A stretch of DNA of 64,000 nt from an uncultured Eubacteriales bacterium (GTDB taxonomy: Bacteria > Bacillota > Clostridia > Lachnospirales > Lachnospiraceae): the NCBI GenBank assembly GCA_900539455.1, contig UQCD01000005.1, forward strand, positions 35,078 through 99,077, read 5' to 3'. Shown here piece by piece: positions 53,084 through 62,304 of the stretch. The notes under the pieces are model-generated. The model ran no database searches and was not told the origin of the DNA. It worked only from the letters and a program-made list of their open reading frames with translations. The position numbers and the translations under genes were made by a program. The first letter of the stretch is position 1. Every line of letters begins with the position of its first letter.

Positions 53084-53176
53084 TTATGGACTGTATTTCC
53101 TTCCATCCTTTATGTAAAACACTTTTTTTGCATATTTTGCTACAATTACTCTTGCCATTGCAGTTATTTGCTTCAT
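53084..53176 (-). CDS. 30-residue basic small protein
   Basis: Thirty-codon ORF preceded by AAAAGGAGTAAAA with ideal spacing, in a region otherwise without genes. The peptide starts M-K-Q-I-T-A-M-A-R-V and ends K-D-G-R-K-Y-S-P; it has six Lys and two Arg and could form an amphipathic helix in its first half. It matches no family I know. The strong ribosome site is the main argument for a real gene; no promoter stands out. Confidence 0.5.
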   Translation of the reverse strand: MKQITAMARVIVAKYAKKVFYIKDGRKYSP

Positions 53177-53268
53177 TTTTACTCCTTTTAAAAGCAGAAT
53201 TTAATATATCTGTTTAATCCTTTTATTTAATCTACCTAATCTATTTTTTAATCTGCAAATTTTACTTA

Positions 53269-53298
53269 TTGATTTTCCCTATACAAAAATAGTATAAT
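53269..53298 (+). promoter_or_regulatory. promoter of the GH31 gene
   Basis: TTGATT (53269-53274), 18 bases, TATAAT (53293-53298). The leader is about 68 bases with AAGGAGG before the start. Confidence 0.6.
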
Positions 53299-53372
53299 TT
53301 TCTATATTAATTTATCGTAACAATTTTTAGCACCTGTCAAATTCTACGCAAGAAATCTAAGGAGGACTTTAT

Positions 53373-55751
53373 ATGAAAAATACAGAATTTAAATCTAATC
53401 CAGCTACTAATACAGAAAACATTATCTCTGGTGAAAATTACAGAATTTCTATGCTTACACCGTCCTTAGTCAGACTGGAATATAATTCAAATGGAGGATT
53501 CGTCGATGATGCGACCCAGATTGTTGTTAATCGTGACTTTCCCAAAGTCAATTTTGTTCTAAAGGATTACGCAGACCATTTAGATATTTCAACAGAATAT
53601 ATGGATATTTACTATAATAAGAAAAATTTTTCTTCTAATGGTCTTTCTATTAAGGTAAAGGGTACAAATATTGTATACAATAACCAATGGCATTATGGTA
53701 TGGAGGATGTAAGTCTTAAAGGAACTTCCAGAACCCTTGACAATGTAAACGGTTCTACTCCTCTTGATACTGGAATTATTTCCCGTCTGGGCTATAGTGT
53801 GTTAGATGACAGTAAATCTCTCCTTGTTAATGAGGATTTTGTATCCCCTAGAATTGATACTGGCATTGATATTTATGTTTTTTGCTATGGACACAGATAC
53901 CTGGAGGCTCTAAAGGACTTCTACTACTTATGTGGCAGCACACCACTTCTTCCTCGTTTTGCACTTGGAAACTGGTGGAGCAGATATTACCGATACAGTG
54001 AAGAAACCTACCTTTCCCTTATGGATTCCTTTGCTAATGAGGAAATTCCCTTCTCCGTTGCCGTTATTGATATGGACTGGCACTTGGTTAATATACCTGA
54101 AAAATATGGTAGTGGCTGGACGGGCTACACTTGGAATAAAGAGTTATTTAAAAATCCAAAAGAATTTCTCGACAATCTTCACCAAAGAGGCATGAAAGTT
54201 ACCTTAAATGTTCATCCTGCTGATGGCGTCCGTGCCTACGAGGATGCTTACAACGATTTTGCAGCATATATGGAGAAGGATATTGATAAAGAGGAGCCTA
54301 TAGAATTTGACTGTACCAACCCTAAATTTATGGAGGGGTATTTTAAATATATTCATCACCCATTAGAAAATGAAGGTGTGGATTTTTGGTGGATAGACTG
54401 GCAGCAAGGCTCTGGTTCTAAAATCGATGGGCTTGACCCTTTGTGGATACTTAACCATTATCACTTCCTAGACAACGGAAAAAACAATAATAGGCCTTTG
54501 ACCTTTTCCCGTTATGCAGGTCCAGGAAGCCACAGATACCCTATTGGTTTTTCAGGAGATACACATATTACCTGGGACTCGCTTGATTTCCAGCCCTACT
54601 TCACTGCTAATGCTTCAAATATAGGCTATGGCTGGTGGAGTCACGATATTGGCGGACATATGGCAGGTGCAAGGGATAACGAATTGGAGCTTCGTTGGTA
54701 TCAGTTTGGTGTATTTTCCCCAATAATGCGACTTCATAGTTCCTGCAATGATTTTTCCGGAAAAGAACCTTGGAATTTCCCATTGGAAATTCACCAGATA
54801 ATGAACCAGTTTCTCCGCCTTAGACACAAGCTGATTCCTTATTTATATACAATGAATTATCTGGCTTACAAAGGTCGTCCTCTGACACTCCCTATGTACT
54901 ATGAATATCCGGAGGCGTGGGATGCTTATGAGGTAGGTAATCAGTATCTATTTGGCACCGAGCTTATAGTCGCCCCAATTACCACTCCTAACATAAAAGG
55001 TATAAATATGGCAAAGGTTAAGGTATGGCTTCCTGAAGGGAAATTTTTCGATATATTTACAAATGTAGTCTATGACGGCGACCGTTTTGTAGATATGTAT
55101 CGAGATTACAGCTCTATTCCTGTCCTTGCCAAAGCTGGTGCAATTTTGCCAACCACAAACCACATATTCGGCAATGACTTTTTAAATAATCCTAGTGATT
55201 TAACAATTAACATTTACCCAGGAGCTAACAACTCCTTTGACTTATATGAGGATGATAATTCAACCTCCAATTACAAAAAAGGCGAATGTGTTATTACACA
55301 TATGGAATACTCGCAGGACAATGGCTTTTTCAAAATAAGTAAACCAACAGGAAGCTTAAACCTTATTCCTAAGCAAAGGAATATTACCCTTAAGTTTTTC
55401 TGCATCAATGAAGCTTTACCAACTGTTCAAATAGGAAATACACAATTACAAAATTTTGAATATAATTCAGATACACATATCCTTACTATTGAAATTCCTA
55501 ATTGGGACTACTCCTTTGATATTTCCGTAGATTTTAAAACTCCACTTGAAATTACCCAAGCTCCAATAGCTTCAAAAATCTACGAAATACTGAGCAGGGC
55601 TGAAATTGATTACAATCAGAAAGAGGTCCTTTACAGAGGCTTTAAAGAACATCGCAGTACAGCTTATATACTATCACAGCTAATTAGCCTTGAAATCGAT
55701 AATGACACAAGAGGTGCTATAATTGAAATCCTCCTAGCCAAACTGGACTAA
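53373..55751 (+). CDS. GH31 family alpha-glucosidase
   Basis: Glycoside hydrolase of 792 residues without signal peptide, so intracellular. The TIM barrel holds L-G-N-W-W-S-R, the nucleophile region V-D-F-W-W-I-D-W and the acid/base region F-S-G-D-T-H-I-T-W-D, all typical of GH31. G-Y-G-W-W-S-H-D-I-G-G-H follows as in alpha-glucosidases and xylosidases. The C-terminal 50 residues (after about 730) form an extra helical tail. It probably releases glucose from imported malto- or isomalto-oligosaccharides. It is monocistronic with its own promoter. Confidence 0.92.
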   Translation: MKNTEFKSNPATNTENIISGENYRISMLTPSLVRLEYNSNGGFVDDATQIVVNRDFPKVNFVLKDYADHLDISTEYMDIYYNKKNFSSNGLSIKVKGTNIVYNNQWHYGMEDVSLKGTSRTLDNVNGSTPLDTGIISRLGYSVLDDSKSLLVNEDFVSPRIDTGIDIYVFCYGHRYLEALKDFYYLCGSTPLLPRFALGNWWSRYYRYSEETYLSLMDSFANEEIPFSVAVIDMDWHLVNIPEKYGSGWTGYTWNKELFKNPKEFLDNLHQRGMKVTLNVHPADGVRAYEDAYNDFAAYMEKDIDKEEPIEFDCTNPKFMEGYFKYIHHPLENEGVDFWWIDWQQGSGSKIDGLDPLWILNHYHFLDNGKNNNRPLTFSRYAGPGSHRYPIGFSGDTHITWDSLDFQPYFTANASNIGYGWWSHDIGGHMAGARDNELELRWYQFGVFSPIMRLHSSCNDFSGKEPWNFPLEIHQIMNQFLRLRHKLIPYLYTMNYLAYKGRPLTLPMYYEYPEAWDAYEVGNQYLFGTELIVAPITTPNIKGINMAKVKVWLPEGKFFDIFTNVVYDGDRFVDMYRDYSSIPVLAKAGAILPTTNHIFGNDFLNNPSDLTINIYPGANNSFDLYEDDNSTSNYKKGECVITHMEYSQDNGFFKISKPTGSLNLIPKQRNITLKFFCINEALPTVQIGNTQLQNFEYNSDTHILTIEIPNWDYSFDISVDFKTPLEITQAPIASKIYEILSRAEIDYNQKEVLYRGFKEHRSTAYILSQLISLEIDNDTRGAIIEILLAKLD

Positions 55752-55879
55752 AAATTATTTGCCACCCTATATTATATTTGAGTTTTTGCCTATAACTAAA
55801 ACCAACAGGAATACCAATTTTTCAAAATTTTATTTAAAGTTCTCTAAATTTCTAATTGATTATGTGTAAGTTTTTGCCA

Positions 55880-56142
55880 TAAACTAATACTTATAATAAT
55901 ATGCCTACTTTGGAATACATATCGAGAGCTTTCTTAGTTTTTCTTATAGAGTATATAAAAGATAATGTAAAAATGTCAGGCAATGTTTGAGCATCAATAC
56001 CTATAGATTTCCTATAAATATTATTGCGAGTTTTGCCTGACATTTTTTTAAATCAACTATCTTTTATATGCTCTATTAGAAAAAATTGAAAGCTTGAACT
56101 AATGTTTTCCAAAGTAGGCATATTATTATAAGTATAGGTTTA
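55880..56142. repeat. 263-nt imperfect palindrome
   Basis: Arms 55880-55921 and 56101-56142 match over about 40 positions, including 28 consecutive pairs that contain AATATGCCTACTTTGGAA and its complement. Inward, AGCTTTC, TTTTTCTTATAGAG, ATATAAAAGAT and TAAAAATGTCAGG are mirrored with few mismatches, and copy C of the 70-nt hairpin forms the apex. Outward, GTGTAAG (55864-55870) also recurs inverted at 56154-56160. It lies between convergent genes. The remaining gap 55752-55879 contains only two similar AGTTTTTGCC stretches. Confidence 0.85.
55973..56043. repeat. 70-nt hairpin element, copy C
   Basis: Seventy-one bases with ends ATGTCAGGCAA and TTGCCTGACAT and a central TACCTATAGATTTCCTATAA block shared almost exactly with copy B. 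It forms the tip of the 263-nt palindrome. Confidence 0.82.
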
Positions 56143-56166
56143 ACCAATTATCCCTTACACTCTCTA

Positions 56167-58026
56167 TCAGAAAACCCTCCTCCTATTTTCAAAATACACA
56201 AACGAGTCAATAGTATCCAATATATCTTTAAAATTATCCCTCGGTGCCTCATCAATATATTTCTTCAATATATCATCCTCATAATTTCTGTATTTTCCAT
56301 AGAAAATATCAAACAGATTATGGCCTCTCACATAGATTTTAATTGCCTCAAGGTTTTCCTTAATATCTTTGCTGCTATTTATCCTTACATTCTTTGTTCT
56401 AACTAATCTCTTAAAGCTAGGAAGTCTATATAAATAATCCTTATATTTTTGATAAAGAATGTTATAGAAATCCTCCTCGCTTTTTATAACACCTATTTTT
56501 GCCATTACCTTTGGGTCTAGAAAATAATTTTCAAAGGAATAATATTTCAAAACCAATACATTTTTAGGCGTAACATTTGGAAGATTATCCACATCCTCTT
56601 TTTTTCGTTTACTATAATAGCTGCAAAGCTGCTTTACTAAATATCTAGGATTTTTTCCGTCACTATCTCTTATCATAAGGAACTGATCCTTTAAATACAG
56701 TTTATTTATGTATTTTAAGTTTGCATAGGTTTTTATATTAGTACAGCTATTGGTTGCTATAATAGAAATTCGGTTAAGGCGCCCGTCCTCATCTCTCATT
56801 TCAGAATAATATTTTTCTAACAACATTGGCAGTCTATTGCTATCCTGCTTTCCCTCCACTATAAACACAAAGCTTACATTCATAAGATCGTTAGCTGTAT
56901 AGCCTAAATCATCAAGAATAATATCAATATCTGTATTTTCAACAACACTGGTGTTATATTCTTCATCTAAAACCACCTGTTTTATCTGTCTTGATGAAAA
57001 ATTAAAAATCATATTTGGTGAATATGTGGAAAATATTACCTGATTTTTCTTTGAAAGACGATACAATATCTCACTTGCGATTTTTTGTAGCTGTGGGTGT
57101 AGAAATATCTCTGGGTCCTCTATCATAATAAGACTGTGTACCCTGCTCTTCTCCTCAATATACGCCTCAATAAGAGATAACATATATATACTTTTTGTAC
57201 CGGCACTAAGAGTGTCGAGCATTTCCACCTCACCAGTTATATCATTTGAAATAGAGGTCTTTACCTTAAATAGTCTTTCAATATCCATATCTAACTGGTA
57301 ATTAACTGTTTTATATAAAGTACCATTTTGCTTTAAATATTTATTAACTGTATCCGCAAAATTTCCTAGGTTTACCTTGTAAAGCTTATATTCCATAAGC
57401 TTTGCTGTTTCATGAACTGATAATTCCCCGCCTGTTTTTTGAGCAATATCTTCAATACACTTAAAGCAATGGTTACATTCTATACTTTTATCATAAATGC
57501 AGACCTTATCTCTAGTCATTGAAAACTCTGAATCATACTTTAAATTAAATAACCCACCTTGAAATTCCCTCAAATTTCTTGTATGATCTATATAATACAA
57601 CTTTGGAAGTATATCCTTTATATAAGGATTTTCATTTCTGTTTTCGTCCATATAGCTTACCTTAAGCTCTGGTGTTACTTCATAAACTATTTTAATCTGA
57701 TTGTTTATAAATGTTGGAAATCTTTCCAGAAAAATCTCCTCCCACTCATCATAAGCCTTTGCCTTAACTACTACTCCCCATTCAAACATTCTTTCCATTG
57801 CCTCAGTAGAGGCTTCTAAGGTAATACCTATCTGAATATTTTGGTTAGGGTTATTAAAATGACTTTTCTTAACCTCATAATTTCCCGTAACTGCACGAAC
57901 TGCATCTATTACTGCACTTTTACCAGTGCCATTCTTTCCTACTAAAATAAATGCGTAATCAATATCTAAAATTTCTAACCTTTTAATAGACTTAAAGTTT
58001 GAAATATACATTGAACTAATTTTCAC
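56167..58026 (-). CDS. OLD-family ATP-dependent endonuclease with Cys cluster
   Basis: Protein of 619 residues: ABC/SMC-type ATPase followed by a TOPRIM nuclease-like domain. Walker A is G-K-N-G-T-G-K-S (30-37), the signature L-S-A-G-T-K-S is near 278, and Walker B I-M-I-E-D-P-E-I-F-L-H-P near 300. TOPRIM residues appear in F-I-V-E-G-K-Q-D and L-M-I-R-D-S-D-G. Between Walker A and signature is a cluster C176-x7-C184-x2-C187-x2-C190, suitable for a zinc or iron-sulphur site. OLD proteins often act in phage defence, but no partner gene (such as a UvrD-like helicase) is adjacent. A stand-alone role is inferred. Confidence 0.82.
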   Translation of the reverse strand: MKISSMYISNFKSIKRLEILDIDYAFILVGKNGTGKSAVIDAVRAVTGNYEVKKSHFNNPNQNIQIGITLEASTEAMERMFEWGVVVKAKAYDEWEEIFLERFPTFINNQIKIVYEVTPELKVSYMDENRNENPYIKDILPKLYYIDHTRNLREFQGGLFNLKYDSEFSMTRDKVCIYDKSIECNHCFKCIEDIAQKTGGELSVHETAKLMEYKLYKVNLGNFADTVNKYLKQNGTLYKTVNYQLDMDIERLFKVKTSISNDITGEVEMLDTLSAGTKSIYMLSLIEAYIEEKSRVHSLIMIEDPEIFLHPQLQKIASEILYRLSKKNQVIFSTYSPNMIFNFSSRQIKQVVLDEEYNTSVVENTDIDIILDDLGYTANDLMNVSFVFIVEGKQDSNRLPMLLEKYYSEMRDEDGRLNRISIIATNSCTNIKTYANLKYINKLYLKDQFLMIRDSDGKNPRYLVKQLCSYYSKRKKEDVDNLPNVTPKNVLVLKYYSFENYFLDPKVMAKIGVIKSEEDFYNILYQKYKDYLYRLPSFKRLVRTKNVRINSSKDIKENLEAIKIYVRGHNLFDIFYGKYRNYEDDILKKYIDEAPRDNFKDILDTIDSFVYFENRRRVF

Positions 58027-58045
58027 GAAACCACCGACCTTTACT

Positions 58046-58633
58046 CTAAGCTTTTTTCTTTTTAGGCTTTTGGGCTTTCCTTACCGAATATCCAAAAGTA
58101 CCTAGCTTTTCCCCTAATTGAAAATATTCTCCATGCGAATATGCAACCAGCCCTGAGCTATTAAGGTTGAATTTTCCACTCTTCTCCATATATTTTTCAT
58201 CAACCGTTACACCTAACACCTCAGCTATAAACATATGATGAGAGCCCAAATCAATAATCTGTTTGACCTTACACTCAATGTTTACAGGACTTTCCTCAAT
58301 GCCTGGTGCTGATATATACTTTGACTCTAATGGTGTCAGCTTCATATCCTTAAATTTGTCTACATCTCTTCCAGACTTTACTCCACAATAATCAGTAGCA
58401 TATGTCAAATCCTTTGTTACAAGATTAATTACAAACTCTTTTGTTTCTTTTATTATGTCATAAGAATATCTGCATGGCTTGACAGATATATATGCCATTG
58501 CAGGATCAGAGGAGATAGTTCCACACCAGGCTGTAGTAATAATGTTTGGTTTTTCGTCCTCTCTCTTACAACTTATCATAACTACCGGTACCGGATAAAC
58601 CATATTGCCAGCTTTAAAGTACTGTTTTCCCAT
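58046..58633 (-). CDS. flavin reductase-like FMN-binding protein
   Basis: Protein of about 195 residues of the flavin-reductase-like (split-barrel FMN) family: N-I-I-T-T-A-W-C-G-T near residue 35, P-A-M-A-Y-I-S-V-K-P, and E-F-V-I-N-L-V as FMN-phosphate region, ending in a Lys-rich tail (K-K-K-K). The start at 58633 is supported by GGAGAAGAAA; an ATG at 58645 overlaps that site and the upstream stop. It is coupled to the preceding gene. Redox partner unknown. Confidence 0.82.
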   Translation of the reverse strand: MGKQYFKAGNMVYPVPVVMISCKREDEKPNIITTAWCGTISSDPAMAYISVKPCRYSYDIIKETKEFVINLVTKDLTYATDYCGVKSGRDVDKFKDMKLTPLESKYISAPGIEESPVNIECKVKQIIDLGSHHMFIAEVLGVTVDEKYMEKSGKFNLNSSGLVAYSHGEYFQLGEKLGTFGYSVRKAQKPKKKKA

Positions 58634-58645
58634 TTTCTTCTCCAT

Positions 58646-59755
58646 TTATTTTTGTGAGTAGTCTATACACTTAAAATCCATTCCATCTGCAATATATTGT
58701 CCCTCAGATACAACATAATGGATTACAACTGTGCTTTCTGCACTTCCTTCATAATCCTTTCTAACACCAGAATTCATATTTCTAGGTGTTTTTGCCCAGA
58801 AGGTACAAGTAAAATGAACTACCGCATCTACGCTTTTTCCTTCCACACTATTGTCAACGGACACATCATATTCTACATTTTCAATTACTCTAAGATATGC
58901 ACCATCCTCCGCATTAATATCACTATAAAGCTGTTCGTAAATATCCTGCAGCTGTTTACAGCCATTATCTGTAAAGTAATCTAACAGCTCTGACACACCT
59001 GCTGACTCAAAAGCACATTTGTACAGGTCAAATACTATCTCAGGTGCATTTTTTGCAAGCTGTTCTTTAAGTACAACCTTGTCAGAAGAAACCTCATATA
59101 CCATACCAGCTTCTGACAAATCTACATATTCATTAATATCCTGCATTCCCTCTCTTGTAAGCTTAATTGCGTGAGTGCCTGCAAATATTCTGTCAAAATA
59201 ATATTTCATCATATTTTCTTCTGGAAAACACAATCTTTCAACATCAGAAACATCTATTCCGTCAATAGTAAGCTTGTAACCATAAGGTGCTTTAATAGCC
59301 ACATTTTCAACTATCATATTGCTTAAATCAACCTTCCATATAGGAAAAAGCTTATATTTCTTTTCATCTGTTTTAACTATATTTAAGGTATCCTTTTTAG
59401 TTTCCTCACCTGAATTGTAGGAAACAGTAACAACTACCTTATCGTCCTCCTCCTTTATACCTTCCTCTTTAATACTTGAAGTATCCACACCATTTCTGGC
59501 ATTTTGCATAGCATTAACAAAGGTTGTAAGATTTACTAATTTACTTTCCTCTACTGTTGATAAATTATAGAATTGTGTCCAACTGCCAGCCTCATAGCTT
59601 CCATATACCTGCTCTACCGTTTTGTCTGGATTTCCGTATACTGAATTATATGCAATAAAAGCTCCAATGGCAGCAAATATAAGTAAATACAATGCTGATA
59701 GCAAAAGCTGTCTTACTAATGCCTTTATATTTATTTTCTTTTTGCTTTTTTTCAT
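58646..59755 (-). CDS. membrane-anchored extracytoplasmic protein of unknown function
   Basis: Protein of 369 residues with a basic N-terminus and one membrane segment (about 14-36). The extracytoplasmic part begins with a helical NTF2-like stretch (about 45-140). A segment near 150-180 (W-K-V-D-L-S-N-M-I-V-E-N-V-A-I-K-A-P) resembles TcaA/YvbJ-like domains that carry an internal beta-rich 'P-x-G-Y-x-L-x-I-D-G' element. A second NTF2-like part lies at 240-365. Function unknown; a cell-envelope role is inferred from topology. Confidence 0.6.
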   Translation of the reverse strand: MKKSKKKINIKALVRQLLLSALYLLIFAAIGAFIAYNSVYGNPDKTVEQVYGSYEAGSWTQFYNLSTVEESKLVNLTTFVNAMQNARNGVDTSSIKEEGIKEEDDKVVVTVSYNSGEETKKDTLNIVKTDEKKYKLFPIWKVDLSNMIVENVAIKAPYGYKLTIDGIDVSDVERLCFPEENMMKYYFDRIFAGTHAIKLTREGMQDINEYVDLSEAGMVYEVSSDKVVLKEQLAKNAPEIVFDLYKCAFESAGVSELLDYFTDNGCKQLQDIYEQLYSDINAEDGAYLRVIENVEYDVSVDNSVEGKSVDAVVHFTCTFWAKTPRNMNSGVRKDYEGSAESTVVIHYVVSEGQYIADGMDFKCIDYSQK

Positions 59756-59847
59756 TTTATAATTTCCTCGTACATCGTTTCTGTTATTTTATCATATTTC
59801 ATCCATAAATTCATTATTTTTATAAATATTTAGCCCCTAATATTCAG

Positions 59848-62304
59848 CTATTTTTTCACAACTATATATCTATCTCCACCTGCTTTTATTTCCTTTTCAG
59901 CAGTCTTTATTGGCATATTAAAGCTTTCTCCGTCATATGCCCTAAAATAAACAGTATCTACATTTCCACTATAACCACTATAACCAGATATAGCAACTAC
60001 GCCCCTATCTGGAAGATTAACTAATATAGGCATATTTTTTGTTATATAGTATAACGCTGCCTCTATACTTATTCCGGAAACATCTAAGGTATCTATATTT
60101 TTATCCTCTAGCACATTTCCAATCGACCCATAATGCGGCGCTGCAGCATCTGTAGCAGAGGACACAACCTTATTGTCAAGCTTTGATAATCTTGCCCAAA
60201 CATAATTACCGCTTCCAGAAACTACTACTCCATACTGGTCATTAGCAGTATTTATTGCAGTAGTAAGATTTCCAGTTTTAAGATACATTGTACCATTGCA
60301 ATATACATAATAATTATTGTCAGTCAAATCTTCTTCGCCTCTGCCCATATCATTAGAGCCTACAAACTCAATGCTTTCCGGATTAACCTTTGTCAAAGCA
60401 TTATCACTGGTTACCGTATATGCCAGTTTTAAAACTAATTCTGTATTTTTCATATCTGTAGCTATGGTACTTAACTCTACCGTTGCTCTGGTATTGTCAA
60501 GCTTATTTATAATCTGATCCTCCGTAGCTTCAACAAACTTTCCATCAGCCTCTTTCTGTATTCGCTTAAGCTTAAGCATATTATTTACAATACTAACATC
60601 TCTTGTATAAATATCCTTCTTTTCATATACAGAATCCTCATCCTTTCCATAAATATCAACAACTATTTTATACATCGGAAATACAGTATATCCTAATTCA
60701 TCCTCATACAAATCTGTCTTATGAGCTACACCATATACTAAATCATCACCAATAAAGCCTATTACCTTTACATAATCGCCTTCCCCGGCAGTTATTTTAT
60801 AATCTGTTTTGTCTGCAACATTAATTACTCTAATGCTTGTTTCATTATATATACTTCCGCTTTCGTGCCAAGCTACAATATTGTTATCATTATTAATAAT
60901 GAAATTACCTGTCTGTAGGTTATTGGCAAGCTGTATATATTCATTACTGTCTGTTGTAATAGTATAAATATTATCCTCAACCATAAGATAAATTATATTA
61001 TCATCTGTAATATATGCAAATTTTCCTACCTGACCCTTTAATATTTCGTATGGCTTATCTGAGGTTACAAAAACCATTTCCTTAACTGTATTTGTTTTAT
61101 ATTGATACTGATAAAGTGCTGTTCCTACCTCTCCCTCATGGTCGCCCTTATTCATATATCCATATACAATAAATAATACATTTCCATTTTTATTTGTAGA
61201 AACTATTTCAATATTGTTTTCATCGAAAACATCCCGCACATCGCTGTCACTGCCACTTTCAAAGGACATTATAGATACCATTTTGTTATTATTCATATCC
61301 ATAAGCCAAAGATTTCTTTCCTTGACAAATGTCACAAAGGAACCAGTAGGACTACAGCTTGTATTTACATTAAGGTCACTATCTATGCCTAAATTTATAC
61401 GGGTTGCTGATACCGACCCACTATTACAGTCAAATATCTGTTCCATATTTCTTTCATAAACATACAGATACATTACATTAACTCCCGCTTTAATTCTAAA
61501 GTATTCTGTAATATTGTAATACTGATAAGCGTCATTTTCATTCTTTGCTCTTACCTTATAATTTAATTCGTAACAGCCAACATCACCTAAAATTTCCTTA
61601 ATTGCAATAATAGGCTTGGTTACACGCTCTACCGAAAGATTTCCCCAGGTAACATTTGCAAAGCTGGAATATAAATTAACATAGCCTAAATTTGAATTAT
61701 CACTCGAAGCTTTTGGCTCAAGATATGCAAGATATTCCTTTGCCTTTTCTTTGTCTAGGGTGCTTTCGCTAAAACCCTCAATAAAATCTATATGTGATAA
61801 TATATCTATGCTGTCCTGATTTATAACTCTTGTATAATAATTGATTTCACCATGCTTTTCTGTTGTAATTTTCATAATGAGCAAATACTCTTCATTGGTA
61901 TCAATCATACTTGAAACCTTAAAGCTTCCGGTTACACTGTCCCCTGCTACAGCAAAATCTGTTACATTTGTTTTTTCTATTAATCTTTCTGTATCCAGAC
62001 TTCTAAGCTCATAGGAAATTCCCGCTATAACATTTCCATACATATCCACCTTAAAGCTGACACTTCTGTTTTCTCCTATAGGTGTTACAGAATCCCTCAT
62101 ATATTTTCCATTCATATCTATAGTATAACCATGCAGGGTATTGACAGTTTTTTCATTGTAAACCATAGCTACAATAGGCAGGGAGGCTGTTTGCATTATC
62201 TCCTTTTTTTCCTCTTTTCTATCCATAGTAACTGCAAAATATATCCCAATAGTTCCAATAAATATTCCTAATAATACAGCAAATTTTATTAATATTTTTT
62301 TCAT
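59848..62304 (-). CDS. large extracytoplasmic protein, propeller-like, unknown function
   Basis: Protein of 818 residues with one N-terminal anchor (about 5-25). A beta-rich first part is followed by repeated short segments such as N-L-W-L-M-D-M, N-I-I-Y-L-M-V and N-I-V-A-W-H-E (about 320-560), suggesting a beta-propeller. The last 80 residues (E-A-A-L-Y-Y-I-T-K-N-M-P-I-L-V, then V-V-A-I-S-G-Y) look like a C39-peptidase fold without the catalytic Cys and His. The stop overlaps the methyltransferase start region by one base. I do not recognise the full-length family. Confidence 0.6.
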   Translation of the reverse strand: MKKILIKFAVLLGIFIGTIGIYFAVTMDRKEEKKEIMQTASLPIVAMVYNEKTVNTLHGYTIDMNGKYMRDSVTPIGENRSVSFKVDMYGNVIAGISYELRSLDTERLIEKTNVTDFAVAGDSVTGSFKVSSMIDTNEEYLLIMKITTEKHGEINYYTRVINQDSIDILSHIDFIEGFSESTLDKEKAKEYLAYLEPKASSDNSNLGYVNLYSSFANVTWGNLSVERVTKPIIAIKEILGDVGCYELNYKVRAKNENDAYQYYNITEYFRIKAGVNVMYLYVYERNMEQIFDCNSGSVSATRINLGIDSDLNVNTSCSPTGSFVTFVKERNLWLMDMNNNKMVSIMSFESGSDSDVRDVFDENNIEIVSTNKNGNVLFIVYGYMNKGDHEGEVGTALYQYQYKTNTVKEMVFVTSDKPYEILKGQVGKFAYITDDNIIYLMVEDNIYTITTDSNEYIQLANNLQTGNFIINNDNNIVAWHESGSIYNETSIRVINVADKTDYKITAGEGDYVKVIGFIGDDLVYGVAHKTDLYEDELGYTVFPMYKIVVDIYGKDEDSVYEKKDIYTRDVSIVNNMLKLKRIQKEADGKFVEATEDQIINKLDNTRATVELSTIATDMKNTELVLKLAYTVTSDNALTKVNPESIEFVGSNDMGRGEEDLTDNNYYVYCNGTMYLKTGNLTTAINTANDQYGVVVSGSGNYVWARLSKLDNKVVSSATDAAAPHYGSIGNVLEDKNIDTLDVSGISIEAALYYITKNMPILVNLPDRGVVAISGYSGYSGNVDTVYFRAYDGESFNMPIKTAEKEIKAGGDRYIVVKK

